A DNA stretch of 51,111 nt, taken from positions 1 through 51,111 of the forward strand of contig CAKZJW010000132.1 in the NCBI GenBank assembly GCA_937120495.1. Direction: 5' to 3'. Source of the stretch: an uncultured Oligoflexia bacterium. Lineage in GTDB: Bacteria > Bdellovibrionota > Bacteriovoracia > Bacteriovoracales > Bacteriovoracaceae. The notes under the pieces are model-generated. The model had not been told where the DNA came from. It saw only the letters and a program-made list of their open reading frames with translations, and did not search any database. Positions 26,616 through 34,966 of this stretch are shown here, one piece after another (position 1 is the stretch's first letter; every line of letters begins with the position of its first letter). A program made the position numbers and the translations under genes.

Positions 26616-27831
26616 TTAAACTCTCATTCAGACTTTCTTTTAGAATTTCTAAAGAAAGATCTTTTTTACTAAGAGTCTTTTTCGATGAGATGACACCATC
26701 TTTTATAAAAAGGTATTCATTTGATTCAGAGTTAAAACCTCTTTGAGTACTAGTTGCACCAGAGTTAACAATATTGCCAATTAGAAGATCAACAGGCTTT
26801 CGTTTCCATTTTTCTAGAAAAATCTCTTTACTTGATTCTGTTTCTGCAGCAAAACCTATAACTTTTTGATTTTTTTTCTTCTCTAAAACTGATGCTAGAA
26901 CATCGGGAGCCTTCTCAAAGTTTAATGTGTTTGAAAAATCAGATTTTTTTATTTTATTTTCTTCTAGTTTAAATTCAATATCACTCATCGCAGCTGTCGA
27001 AATATAGACATCACAACTATCAAAGAACTTCTGAACTTCTTTTTGCATCAGAGTAGTTGTATTGGCATTAATTAATTTTATATTGGGAACAAACTCAAGG
27101 TTTTGTATTAATGGAGTACTACCATGGCCATAGATCAGAGTAACTTGGTGACCGTCATCGATATATGATTTTGCAAGTTGGTAGCCCGTTTTACCACTTG
27201 AAGGGTTTGTAATATATCTAACAGGATCTAGTGGGCTTATAGTTGCGCCAGTAGTAATAAGAATATTTTTCTTTGGTGCATTTAAATTAATGATTGGAGC
27301 TATTTCAATGATCTTGTCCACATCAGCAAGTTTACCAGCACCAATATCTCCACAAGCGAGCTCTCCAGATTTTGTTGGATGTATAAATACATTTTTAAGA
27401 GCGCTTAGTCTTTGAAGGTTTTGTTGTGTGATTTTATTTTCAAGCATCTGAGTATTCATCGCCGGAAATAAAATAGCAGGCTTAGTTGTATTTGCTAAAA
27501 AAACACTTGAAAGAAGATCTTCACAAAGACCATATGAAAGTTTTGCCATTGTGTTTGCTGTCAAAGGAGCGATCACAAATCTATCGCACCACTGACTTAG
27601 ATCCACGTGTAAAACATTTGTAGAGTCTTCGTATTGATTTAAATTAAAGTCATCTGTTGAATTGTATACCTTCTGTGCTCCAAGATAGTGAAACGCATTT
27701 GGGTTAATAAATTCACAGGCACTTTTGGTTACAATAACACGTACTTCATGGCCAAGCTTTGTGAAGCCTCGACAAATATCTAGAGCTTTATAAGCTGAAA
27801 TAGAACCTGTAACACCTAAAAGTATTTTCAT
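26608..27831 (-). CDS. coaBC: Bifunctional phosphopantothenoylcysteine synthetase/decarboxylase
   Basis: 407 residues. N-terminal flavoprotein decarboxylase (CoaC): 'LLGVTGSISAYKALD', the 'PAMNTQML' loop and the flap Cys in 'GELACGDIGAGKLAD'. C-terminal synthetase (CoaB) begins 'ILITTGATISPLDPVRYITN' followed by 'SSGKTGYQLA'. It converts 4'-phosphopantothenate to 4'-phosphopantetheine in two steps. The start shares one base with the coaX stop. Confidence 0.96.
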   Translation of the reverse strand: MKILLGVTGSISAYKALDICRGFTKLGHEVRVIVTKSACEFINPNAFHYLGAQKVYNSTDDFNLNQYEDSTNVLHVDLSQWCDRFVIAPLTANTMAKLSYGLCEDLLSSVFLANTTKPAILFPAMNTQMLENKITQQNLQRLSALKNVFIHPTKSGELACGDIGAGKLADVDKIIEIAPIINLNAPKKNILITTGATISPLDPVRYITNPSSGKTGYQLAKSYIDDGHQVTLIYGHGSTPLIQNLEFVPNIKLINANTTTLMQKEVQKFFDSCDVYISTAAMSDIEFKLEENKIKKSDFSNTLNFEKAPDVLASVLEKKKNQKVIGFAAETESSKEIFLEKWKRKPVDLLIGNIVNSGATSTQRGFNSESNEYLFIKDGVISSKKTLSKKDLSLEILKESLNESLND

Positions 27832-28592
27832 TATTTATTTACCATTTTGAATATATAAATCAGTGACTTATGTATCAGATCTTTCTCTAATTGTATTGAT
27901 CTTTTGGGGCTCATCTTCTGAGCATCATTGATCTTTGAAAGAGCTTTAAAAAGAATTTCACCATTTCCACCGGTGATAATGATATCTTGCCTATCTAAGT
28001 GCTCAATTATTCGATTAATTGGGGCTATATATGAAAAAAACGCACCATGTTCTATTGCTGATTTTGTCGTTTTGGGAATCTGCATATTTGCACTTAATAC
28101 TTGTGTCGATGTGGTGTTTGGTGAAAAGAGCTCATCGCCCTTTTTGTATGAGTCTTGTAAAATTTGAAGACCAGGAAGAATATACCCTCCGCCAAAGCCT
28201 CTGATGTCGACCAGATCAATAGTGGTAAAGGTTCCAGTATCAATACAAATAAAGGGCTTATTATTTTTTTTATAAAGGGAGTAGGTTATTGCAAGTCGAT
28301 CAAGTCCCAAAGTTTCACTGTATGAAACAGGCATATCTATAAAGAGATTATTTTTAAAAAGATCTTTGATTTTTATGTCTTCGAATTTTAATTCAAAGCC
28401 TAACTCTTTTTTTACGCTACAGATGATGGCTTTTGTATTTTGAGCATCAAGTGCATATTGATTTGTAGTCTCATCAAGTTTTTCTAAAGAAAAAGTTTTA
28501 AGTATTTTGGGATTCTCTAATGAGTTATCAAACAAAGCACAACTTGTGTTTGTATTTCCTTGATCAATGGTAACTAAAAAAGAGTTCATCAT
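27831..28592 (-). CDS. coaX: Type III pantothenate kinase
   Basis: 253 residues with the ASKHA fold. 'VTIDQGNTNTSCALF' at the N-terminus binds phosphate, 'GLDRLAITYS' and 'FICIDTGTFTTIDLVD' carry the catalytic acids, and 'GGGYILPGLQI' completes the family signature. It phosphorylates pantothenate without feedback inhibition by CoA. ATGA overlap with panB. Confidence 0.95.
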   Translation of the reverse strand: MMNSFLVTIDQGNTNTSCALFDNSLENPKILKTFSLEKLDETTNQYALDAQNTKAIICSVKKELGFELKFEDIKIKDLFKNNLFIDMPVSYSETLGLDRLAITYSLYKKNNKPFICIDTGTFTTIDLVDIRGFGGGYILPGLQILQDSYKKGDELFSPNTTSTQVLSANMQIPKTTKSAIEHGAFFSYIAPINRIIEHLDRQDIIITGGNGEILFKALSKINDAQKMSPKRSIQLEKDLIHKSLIYIFKMVNK

Positions 28593-29356
28593 TTTTTTTG
28601 AAGATAGGTTTCAATGGCTTCTTTTTTTGCTGAGTATAAATCGGTTATCGGTGTACAAAAACTTGGGGGGTAATCAGAACCAAGTTTTAAAAGGTCGTTT
28701 ATAACTAAAACTTGTCCATCAACCTCGTCTCCAGAACCAATACCAATTGTGGGAATATTTAATTCTTTAGAAACGGCACTGCTTACAGACTTTTCAACAC
28801 ATTCAAGTACAATTGAAAAACATCCAGCTTGTTCTAACTTTTTCGCTTGCTGCATTAGTGAATTTGCAGAATCGTCATTTTTTCCATGCGTATAGTATCC
28901 ACCTTGCTCGTTAACTGATTGAGGCGTAAGTCCTATATGTCCCATAACGGGAATACCAATATGTGTAAGGCGCGTGATGAGTTCAAGTTGGTGATCAAAT
29001 GCACCCTCAAGCTTTACAGCTTCACATCCACTTTTTTGAATGAGTTCAGTCGCATTTTTTAATCCATCTTCAACTGTATTATATGTTCCAAAGGGTAGAT
29101 CAACGATTGTGAATTTATTTTTAGCCCCTCTTTTAACGGCACTTGAAAAAGTAATCATATCATTCAAAGTTACACTTAAAGTTGTCTCATATCCTAGAAT
29201 AACATTTCCAAGGCTATCTCCAACTAAGATTAAATCCAGTGCAGTCTCATCGAGCATCTTCGCTGTTTGATAATCATAACAAGTGAGCATATGTAAAAAG
29301 CGATTCGTATCTCTTTTTTTAAAGCTTTTAATCTTTCTTGTATCAAGTTTTTTCAT
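28589..29356 (-). CDS. panB: 3-methyl-2-oxobutanoate hydroxymethyltransferase
   Basis: 255 residues. 'MLTCYDYQTAKMLDE', the metal site 'LVGDSLGNVILGYETTL', 'MGHIGLTPQSVNEQGGY' and 'IPTIGIGSGDEVDGQVLV' are the standard PanB motifs. Makes ketopantoate from ketoisovalerate and methylene-tetrahydrofolate. Seven bases downstream of the KARI-like gene and overlapping coaX by 4. Confidence 0.96.
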   Translation of the reverse strand: MKKLDTRKIKSFKKRDTNRFLHMLTCYDYQTAKMLDETALDLILVGDSLGNVILGYETTLSVTLNDMITFSSAVKRGAKNKFTIVDLPFGTYNTVEDGLKNATELIQKSGCEAVKLEGAFDHQLELITRLTHIGIPVMGHIGLTPQSVNEQGGYYTHGKNDDSANSLMQQAKKLEQAGCFSIVLECVEKSVSSAVSKELNIPTIGIGSGDEVDGQVLVINDLLKLGSDYPPSFCTPITDLYSAKKEAIETYLQKK

Positions 29357-29363
29357 AAATTCC

Positions 29364-30278
29364 CTAGTAGAGTTCTTGTTCTAGTTTTGAGTGAACATGA
29401 GTTAATTCTTGTTCTTTCCAAAAACGCAAGACCTCGTCCTTTGTTTGTTTAAATGAGCTTTTATCAAGTTGCTTTTTAAAACTTCCATCTTTAATATTTA
29501 AAAAAATGTCGTGTAAATTCTTAGAGTAGGTGTCATCAAAGAAAACAGACTTTCCAATCTCTGACCCTATAAGGGCATTAGGGCTTATGAGTTCAAAAAA
29601 TCTCTGGGGCCCAAGCTTTACCATCGTATTGGCAATAAGCTTTACCTCATGCCAGCATTCAAAAAAAGCGACTTCAGCACTTACTCCATTTTCTCTGAGC
29701 TTGTTAAAGCTGTGAACGGCTGCATAAGGAAGAGTGGAACATAAAAGACTTTGCTCTGAAAATAAATCGGCAATAGTCTCGTCCTCAATTGTTGCCTCGT
29801 GAAGACTTGTTAGTCCCAAGTCTTTTGCAAGATTAAGTAGGTCGTCTTTTATATTTTTATCTTTTAGATATTCGAAACTATAAACCCCACCATTTTTTCC
29901 ATCAACTTCGTATTCATAACGAAGCTCACTTGCAATGGCCTTTGGAGCAATTAAAACATGATTTGATAAAACTTCTTTTGCTAAAGAGGTATAGAGTAAT
30001 GAAAAACCGTGCGCGTAAATATAAGTAGAGTTTTTATTTATTTGATCTAGTTTTGTAACGATTTCGTGGTGGGTATCATCTGGAGTAAGAATGGCAAAAA
30101 GAGAGATATCAACTTTTTGATCCAGATCAAAGATTTCAAATCCTAATTTTTCCGCTAGTACAATTGAACAAGAATTGCTCCTCAGACCAATAGTTACTTT
30201 CCAATTTGAATCTCTAAGGTTTAGTGCCCACGCTTTCGCCTGATTACCAAAGCCTATTATAGCTATTTCTTTCTTCAT
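29364..30278 (-). CDS. Ketol-acid reductoisomerase-like protein, candidate ketopantoate reductase
   Basis: 304 residues from ATG 30278; the upstream in-frame GTG at 30284 is too close to matter. N-terminal NADP-binding 'IIGFGNQAKAWALNLRDS' is nearly the IlvC signature. The C-terminal metal-binding acids are kept: Asp171 and Glu175 in 'DLFSEQ', Glu207 and Glu211 in 'FECWHEVKL', and Ser232. The usual 'APKGPG' loop is changed to 'APKAIA'. It is first in the operon panB-coaX-coaBC-panC, which otherwise lacks panE. IlvC enzymes are known to reduce ketopantoate in some bacteria, so this member may be dedicated to pantoate. It could also be the cell's only IlvC. Confidence 0.82.
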   Translation of the reverse strand: MKKEIAIIGFGNQAKAWALNLRDSNWKVTIGLRSNSCSIVLAEKLGFEIFDLDQKVDISLFAILTPDDTHHEIVTKLDQINKNSTYIYAHGFSLLYTSLAKEVLSNHVLIAPKAIASELRYEYEVDGKNGGVYSFEYLKDKNIKDDLLNLAKDLGLTSLHEATIEDETIADLFSEQSLLCSTLPYAAVHSFNKLRENGVSAEVAFFECWHEVKLIANTMVKLGPQRFFELISPNALIGSEIGKSVFFDDTYSKNLHDIFLNIKDGSFKKQLDKSSFKQTKDEVLRFWKEQELTHVHSKLEQELY

Positions 30279-30298
30279 AAACACTAAGCGTTAGTACC

Positions 30299-30327
30299 AT
30301 GACAAGTGCTTGCGATCAATGTATTAT
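30299..30327 (+). promoter_or_regulatory. Promoter of the class IV aminotransferase operon
   Basis: ATGACA (30299-30304) and TATTAT (30322-30327) separated by 17 bases, ending 9 bases before the ATG at 30337, so the leader would be very short. Confidence 0.4.
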
Positions 30328-30336
30328 GGGTAGATT

Positions 30337-30987
30337 ATGAATAGTGTATTTTTGACACCAGCATTTTTAAGAGGCGAAACAATCTTCACGACTTGTAAGG
30401 TGATAAGTGGTGAAATTTACGATTGGAACTTACATCTGGAAAGATTGATTGATGGTGCGAAGCGATATTTTTTTAAAGAAAACTTAAGCTCTTTAAAAAA
30501 TGAAATCAATTCTAAACTTGATATCGGCGAGTTTACCGGTGCGGTAAGAGTAACTATTTTTAGAACGGAAAACGACGAATTAGATTTTTGTTTTTCACGA
30601 CGTGAAATTTCTAAATTTGAGAAAGCTCCCGTTAGACTAAAATTAACACCCAGGCTTCAATCTCCTTTATTAGATGATTTAAAAATCGGCTCTTATGGAA
30701 AAGAACTATATCTGCAAAAACTCGCGACTAAAGAGGGCTTTGATGATGTGCTCTTTTGTGGTGAAGGGAAAATCTATGAAGCTTCTGTTGCAAATATATT
30801 TTTTAGAAAAGCTGATGAAATCTTCACACCAAAAGAGGGGATTTATAAAGGTCTCTCAAGACAAAAACTAATTGCAGCAAAAAAAGTAATAGAAAGAGAT
30901 ATATTAGTCGAAGAAATTCATGACTTTGATGAGATCTTTTTAGCGAATTCTTTATATGATAAAATTTCAGTAGTGGAGATTATATAA
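30337..30987 (+). CDS. Class IV aminotransferase/lyase (PabC- or BCAT-like)
   Basis: 216 residues, shorter than typical PabC or IlvE (about 270-310). Fold-type IV landmarks are visible: 'RGETIFTTCKV', 'WNLHLERLIDGA', the PLP Lys region 'LKIGSYGKELYLQKLA' and 'GFDDVLFCGEGKIYEASVANIFF'. It may be 4-amino-4-deoxychorismate lyase for folate or a small aminotransferase; no folate gene is nearby to decide. The next gene, yacG, follows after one base. Confidence 0.8.
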   Translation: MNSVFLTPAFLRGETIFTTCKVISGEIYDWNLHLERLIDGAKRYFFKENLSSLKNEINSKLDIGEFTGAVRVTIFRTENDELDFCFSRREISKFEKAPVRLKLTPRLQSPLLDDLKIGSYGKELYLQKLATKEGFDDVLFCGEGKIYEASVANIFFRKADEIFTPKEGIYKGLSRQKLIAAKKVIERDILVEEIHDFDEIFLANSLYDKISVVEII

Positions 30988-30988
30988 A

Positions 30989-31207
30989 ATGGAAAAAAAG
31001 TTAAATGTAAATTGCCCACATTGTAAAAAACAATTTAATTATTACTCCTCACAGTTTAGGCCTTTTTGTACTGAGAAGTGTAAGATGGTTGATCTTGGAC
31101 ATTGGTTTGATGAATCTTATACTGTTGAGGGACGAGATAATACCGTTTATATTGAAGACCCAGACATGTTAAAACAAATGATGGAAAATTATGAGCTTGA
31201 AGACTAA
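30989..31207 (+). CDS. yacG: DNA gyrase inhibitor YacG-type zinc protein
   Basis: 72 residues. A four-Cys zinc site Cys9, Cys12, Cys27, Cys31 in 'NCPHCKK' and 'PFCTEKCKMVDLGHWFDE' is the YacG signature. E. coli YacG binds GyrB and blocks DNA binding. Its end overlaps the following phosphatase gene by 17 bases. Confidence 0.9.
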   Translation: MEKKLNVNCPHCKKQFNYYSSQFRPFCTEKCKMVDLGHWFDESYTVEGRDNTVYIEDPDMLKQMMENYELED

Positions 31208-32039
31208 AGAATTAAAAGACCTATTACAATTTGCCCTAGATACAAGTTATGAGGCAGGTGAGATCCTTTTAAAATTTCAAAAACAAAGACAAGAACTTCT
31301 TATAACTGATAAGGGGGCTGATGGAATTGCATCTGAGGCTGATCAAAAATCTGAAGACTTTATTTTAAATGAAATAAAACAAAAATATCCCAAGCACACT
31401 TTTTTATCTGAAGAAGATTATTCAAATAATAAAGCAGCGTCTTTTGACGAGATTAAAAATGAAGAGTTCTCTTGGGTCATTGATCCACTTGATGGAACAA
31501 ATAATTTTGTAAACGGTATTCCAATCTATGCTGTTTCTATTGCTCTTCTTCACTACGGAGAAGCTGTCGTAGGTGTCGTTTACAATCCAACAAGTGGAGA
31601 GTGCTTTTACGCTTCAAGATCTGAAGGAGCATTCTTAATTGATTTTAGAATTAATCCTTTTAAAAAGTATAAACTTGATCATAAAGAAAATAATAAAGAG
31701 ATGAGTGAATGTATTTTTTCACCAGCTCCTACTTATACGAAAGAAAAAACTTTTGAAGAACAATTATCTGTTTTTAAAAAGAATATCTTAGGTTGTCGTG
31801 CCGTTCGAAGACTTGGAAGTGCAGCGCTGGAATTATGTTATGTTGCCACAGGAAATTTTGATGGTTACTGGGAAAAACATCTTAAACCTTGGGATGTTGC
31901 TGCAGCCGGATTAATTTGTATGGAGGCCAATGTCGCTTTAACTGACTTTAACGGTGGGGAATATAACCCATTTGATAACTCAATTATTGCTGCTGTAAAC
32001 CCACTTCACAAAAAAATCCTAGGAAAAATCAAAACTTAA
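31191..32039 (+). CDS. Inositol-monophosphatase-family phosphatase
   Basis: 282 residues. Metal-binding Glu74/Glu75 in 'FLSEEDY', Asp98 and Asp101 in 'WVIDPLDGTNNFVNG', and the late 'HLKPWDVAAAGLI' acid are complete, so a magnesium-dependent sugar- or inositol-phosphate phosphatase (SuhB/IMPase/CysQ group) is expected. Overlap with yacG suggests co-translation. Exact substrate not decided. Confidence 0.92.
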   Translation: MSLKTKELKDLLQFALDTSYEAGEILLKFQKQRQELLITDKGADGIASEADQKSEDFILNEIKQKYPKHTFLSEEDYSNNKAASFDEIKNEEFSWVIDPLDGTNNFVNGIPIYAVSIALLHYGEAVVGVVYNPTSGECFYASRSEGAFLIDFRINPFKKYKLDHKENNKEMSECIFSPAPTYTKEKTFEEQLSVFKKNILGCRAVRRLGSAALELCYVATGNFDGYWEKHLKPWDVAAAGLICMEANVALTDFNGGEYNPFDNSIIAAVNPLHKKILGKIKT

Positions 32040-32050
32040 GTCGTTTTATT

Positions 32051-32079
32051 TTGCAAAGAGTTGTAAATATTCCTATAAT
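32051..32079 (+). promoter_or_regulatory. Strong sigma70-type promoter
   Basis: TTGCAA (32051-32056) and a perfect TATAAT (32074-32079) with 17-base spacing, upstream of the GTG-start gene at 32116. Confidence 0.7.
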
Positions 32080-32115
32080 TATAGGATACTTAGACACGTT
32101 CCACGGAGGGGATGA

Positions 32116-33060
32116 GTGAACTCAATTGTTAATTATTTAGAGAAATATTCTGATAATATTTTTGTTATTCAGATTTGGTTATTAATTATTATTCTAGCTA
32201 CTATTACTTGGCTTTGGTTTTATAATCGAAAAAAATATAACCACCTTAAACACCAAATCCCAGCAAGTGTTGTTAAGAATTACCTTGATTCAATTATTCA
32301 AAATTCAACAGCATTAAAATCTTCTCTTTTTAGAGGTGGGGGAATTGATGTTGATCTTAATAATATTCCTTCAGTTATGCCTCTTGCAGAATTGCCTGGT
32401 ACTACGGCTGTTAACCTAGATGATGTTGATGCGGATGCTGCTCTTAAAGCACAAGTTGCTGAGCTTCAAGCGCAACTTGCTAATCAAAAAAATATTACTG
32501 CAGAACTTGAGTCTAAAAACTCTTCCCTTGAAGAAGTAATTAATCAAAAAGAAGAAAGAATAAAAGAACTAGAAGCTCTTCTAGCAAGTGCAAGTTCTGA
32601 ATCAGGAGCACCTGTTCAAGACCCTGCAATTCAAGCAAAGTTAGATGAAGTAACAGCTGAAAGAGATGAACTTCTAGAGAGTTTAAAACAATATGAAATC
32701 ATCTCTGGTGATCTCGCTGATCTTAAACGTCTTAAACAAGAAAATGAACAATTAAGAAATGCTCTTGCTGCGGCAGGGGGAAGTGTAGAAGCAGCACCTG
32801 TTGAAAGTTCAACTCCAATTGTTGAAGCTCCACCAGAGGAAGTTGCTGAGGAAGTAACTGAACCGGAAGCCGAGCAAGCATCAAGTGATATTGCTGATGA
32901 GCCAGCTCCATTTGCTGAGGACGCTGCTGAGGAACCAATTGTTGCAGCTAGTGCACAAGAGGAAGAAGAAGTTCAAGCGGATGCACCATCTGATGATGAA
33001 GATGATGAAGAGGCTTCGCCGGAAGATCTTCTAAGTGAATTTGAAAAAATGCTTAAATAA
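32116..33060 (+). CDS. Membrane-anchored coiled-coil protein with acidic Ala/Glu tail
   Basis: 314 residues from GTG 32116, preceded by GGAGGGG at 32105-32111; the nearby ATG at 32112 leads to an immediate stop. One N-terminal membrane helix (about 16-36), a short conserved-looking segment 'HQIPASVVKNYLDSIIQN', a coiled coil (about 115-225), and a final 80 residues very rich in Glu, Ala, Asp and Pro. The topology implies a long cytosolic or periplasmic arm with a flexible negative tail. Not recognised as a named family. Its own promoter is strong. Confidence 0.8.
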   Translation: MNSIVNYLEKYSDNIFVIQIWLLIIILATITWLWFYNRKKYNHLKHQIPASVVKNYLDSIIQNSTALKSSLFRGGGIDVDLNNIPSVMPLAELPGTTAVNLDDVDADAALKAQVAELQAQLANQKNITAELESKNSSLEEVINQKEERIKELEALLASASSESGAPVQDPAIQAKLDEVTAERDELLESLKQYEIISGDLADLKRLKQENEQLRNALAAAGGSVEAAPVESSTPIVEAPPEEVAEEVTEPEAEQASSDIADEPAPFAEDAAEEPIVAASAQEEEEVQADAPSDDEDDEEASPEDLLSEFEKMLK

Positions 33061-33067
33061 GGAAAAC

Positions 33068-33844
33068 ATGAAACTATTAATTGCTTTAATTATCTGCACA
33101 AATTTTAGCCTCTCTTTTGCTTCAGTGAAAAAGGCCAAGCAACTTAAAAAACCAGTTCCAAAGAGTATTCAAAAGCACGCTCTGTTTCCTGCATTTTTAA
33201 GAAAGTATAAAGATAAAGAAGGACTTGAAAGTCTGAAAAAGAAAACTCTAAGCTATGGAAGTAAAGCAGTTCCTCTTTTAACTTTTGTAATGAAATCAAA
33301 GCACTTTCCAGATAAAAATAGATGGCAAGCAACTTTTTGCTTAGGCCAAATTATGGGGAAGAAGTCGGCAGCATATCTTTCAAAATTTACTTCTCATCCT
33401 AATTGGATGTTAAGGCTTGCAAGCTTAAAAGCTTTGATGTCTCTTGAACAAAAACAATTTAAAGGAATTTATTCTCGTATGCTTAAAGATAAAGCTATGA
33501 TCGTAAGGCTTCAAGCTCTTGAGACTATAAAACAATTTAAACTGAAAGAATTGGCCCCTTATGTTTGGTCGATGCTCTATGATAAGAAAAATTACTCTGG
33601 ATCTAAAGGTGAGAGAAAAAGAGGAAATATTATTAGAAATATTATTAAAACAATTGGGGATTTAGACTTTCAAAAAGCTCAAAAACCAATGCTTGCGATG
33701 ATCCAGAAGAAAAAATATAGAGATATTCACGAAGAGCTCGATTACTCGCTTTCTAAGATCATGAAAAAGAGCTCTCCCAAAGGTAATATGAGTGTTAAAA
33801 AACACTTCTGGAAGTCAGAGTATCTGAAGCTTCAGACCATATAA
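33068..33844 (+). CDS. Exported HEAT-like repeat protein
   Basis: 258 residues from ATG 33068, with AAGGA just before; a longer frame from 33035 overlaps the previous gene and hides the signal peptide. Signal peptide 1-18 ending 'SFA'. The rest is Lys-rich with repeated helix pairs such as 'NWMLRLASLKALMSL' and 'AMIVRLQALETIKQF', typical of HEAT/PBS-lyase repeats that serve as protein-binding scaffolds. Co-transcribed with the upstream coiled-coil protein (7-base gap). Confidence 0.75.
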   Translation: MKLLIALIICTNFSLSFASVKKAKQLKKPVPKSIQKHALFPAFLRKYKDKEGLESLKKKTLSYGSKAVPLLTFVMKSKHFPDKNRWQATFCLGQIMGKKSAAYLSKFTSHPNWMLRLASLKALMSLEQKQFKGIYSRMLKDKAMIVRLQALETIKQFKLKELAPYVWSMLYDKKNYSGSKGERKRGNIIRNIIKTIGDLDFQKAQKPMLAMIQKKKYRDIHEELDYSLSKIMKKSSPKGNMSVKKHFWKSEYLKLQTI

Positions 33845-33875
33845 TTTTTACCTAACTACCTAAATTTCTTGAAAG

Positions 33876-33893
33876 TTACGCCTCGCAGCGTAA
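33876..33893 (+). promoter_or_regulatory. G+C-rich inverted repeat just before a start codon
   Basis: TTACGC-CTCGCA-GCGTAA is a perfect 6-bp inverted repeat whose end is 9 bases upstream of the ATG at 33903. That gene lacks a clear ribosome binding site. The repeat could be an operator or an RNA hairpin limiting translation. Confidence 0.35.
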
Positions 33894-33902
33894 GATGCCT
33901 TT

Positions 33903-34448
33903 ATGAGATTTTTGTCAGTATTTTTACTGCTTAATTTAGCTGTGATTTCAGCTAGTTTTGGCCAAAATTTTAATCCGCTTGAAGCGGATCAGTTCTGTAT
34001 GGAACAGGCTCAGTCTCGAGTGGCGGATACAAATTTAAATTATGTAGGTGATCTATTAAAAGAGGCCGTGGAGCAAAACTTATTTTTTCAATGTAAGCAA
34101 GGCTTCGTGAGCTTAGATTCTTGGGTTTGCCTTGATAAGGTTTTTTGGAAAAAAGAACGATCTAGTAAAATTATTCATATTGATACAAAATATGAATTTT
34201 GGTATCAAGCTTCAGTTAAAAATAGAGTAGTACCTCAGTTAAATCGATATGCAAGAAGAGGGAACCAGGGAAGATTTAATAAATTTGAATTAGCGAAAAA
34301 CTTTAATCTTTTAATTGAGGAAAACGAGTTATCTCTTAAGTTAAGTCTGAATGGTATTAAGCTGGATAATCGTTCAGGTCAACTTAGAGATTTTCAGGAT
34401 ATAGAATGTTTTAGCGTAAATGGTTTAATCAAAGAGCCTATCATTTAG
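33903..34448 (+). CDS. Small exported protein of unknown function
   Basis: 181 residues. Signal peptide 1-20 ending 'ASFGQ'. Four cysteines in the mature part (near residues 32, 63, 71 and 170) could form two disulfides. No family recognised. It ends 2 bases before the convergent BamC-like gene. Confidence 0.7.
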   Translation: MRFLSVFLLLNLAVISASFGQNFNPLEADQFCMEQAQSRVADTNLNYVGDLLKEAVEQNLFFQCKQGFVSLDSWVCLDKVFWKKERSSKIIHIDTKYEFWYQASVKNRVVPQLNRYARRGNQGRFNKFELAKNFNLLIEENELSLKLSLNGIKLDNRSGQLRDFQDIECFSVNGLIKEPII

Positions 34449-34450
34449 GC

Positions 34451-34966
34451 CTAGAAGTTCTCTAGTTCTTCTTTTTCGCGTGCCTTATCAATTTCTTTTA
34501 ACTTTTTATCTATTTCAATAAGTCTAGAAATTCTATAAAGAAGTGTTTTTTCTTGTATTACATCAGAAATTTTTTCTTTCCAGCCTTGAAGAAAATCATT
34601 CTCAACTCTTTGTCTTTTAAAGATCGTAACCTTTGTTACTTTTCTACCATAGCTGTAACCTTCGGCTACATTTATGAGTAATTTAAATTCAGCAGCTTTA
34701 ACGGCATCGCCACTTCCAAAAGCATCTGAAAAGTTAACTTGTAATGTGTTGTCCATCCATCTTGTTTTAATTTTACCAGACTCTTGGTTTTGATAAGAGA
34801 TATCAAATCGTTTCATAACTTGAATTACAGCTTGCCATGTTTGGTTATAATCAGAAGCATAAACCTTTGATGGAATTTCAAGCTCTTCAGTTATTGCCTT
34901 GAACTTCTCATAAGAAGCACATGAGTTAATAAAAATAAGTAATGTAAAACAGATTAGTTTATTCAT
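34451..34966 (-). CDS. BamC-like outer-membrane lipoprotein
   Basis: 171 residues. Lipobox I-N-S-C (Cys16) followed by Ala, so outer-membrane sorting. The region 'DYNQTWQAVIQVMKRFDISY' followed by 'ESGKIKTRWMDN' is the pattern of NlpB/BamC-type domains ('W..v...l...gy.i...D...G.I.T.w'). BamC helps the BAM complex insert barrel proteins, but related domains occur in other lipoproteins. The start overlaps lnt by 8 bases, which suits a lipoprotein. Confidence 0.6.
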   Translation of the reverse strand: MNKLICFTLLIFINSCASYEKFKAITEELEIPSKVYASDYNQTWQAVIQVMKRFDISYQNQESGKIKTRWMDNTLQVNFSDAFGSGDAVKAAEFKLLINVAEGYSYGRKVTKVTIFKRQRVENDFLQGWKEKISDVIQEKTLLYRISRLIEIDKKLKEIDKAREKEELENF

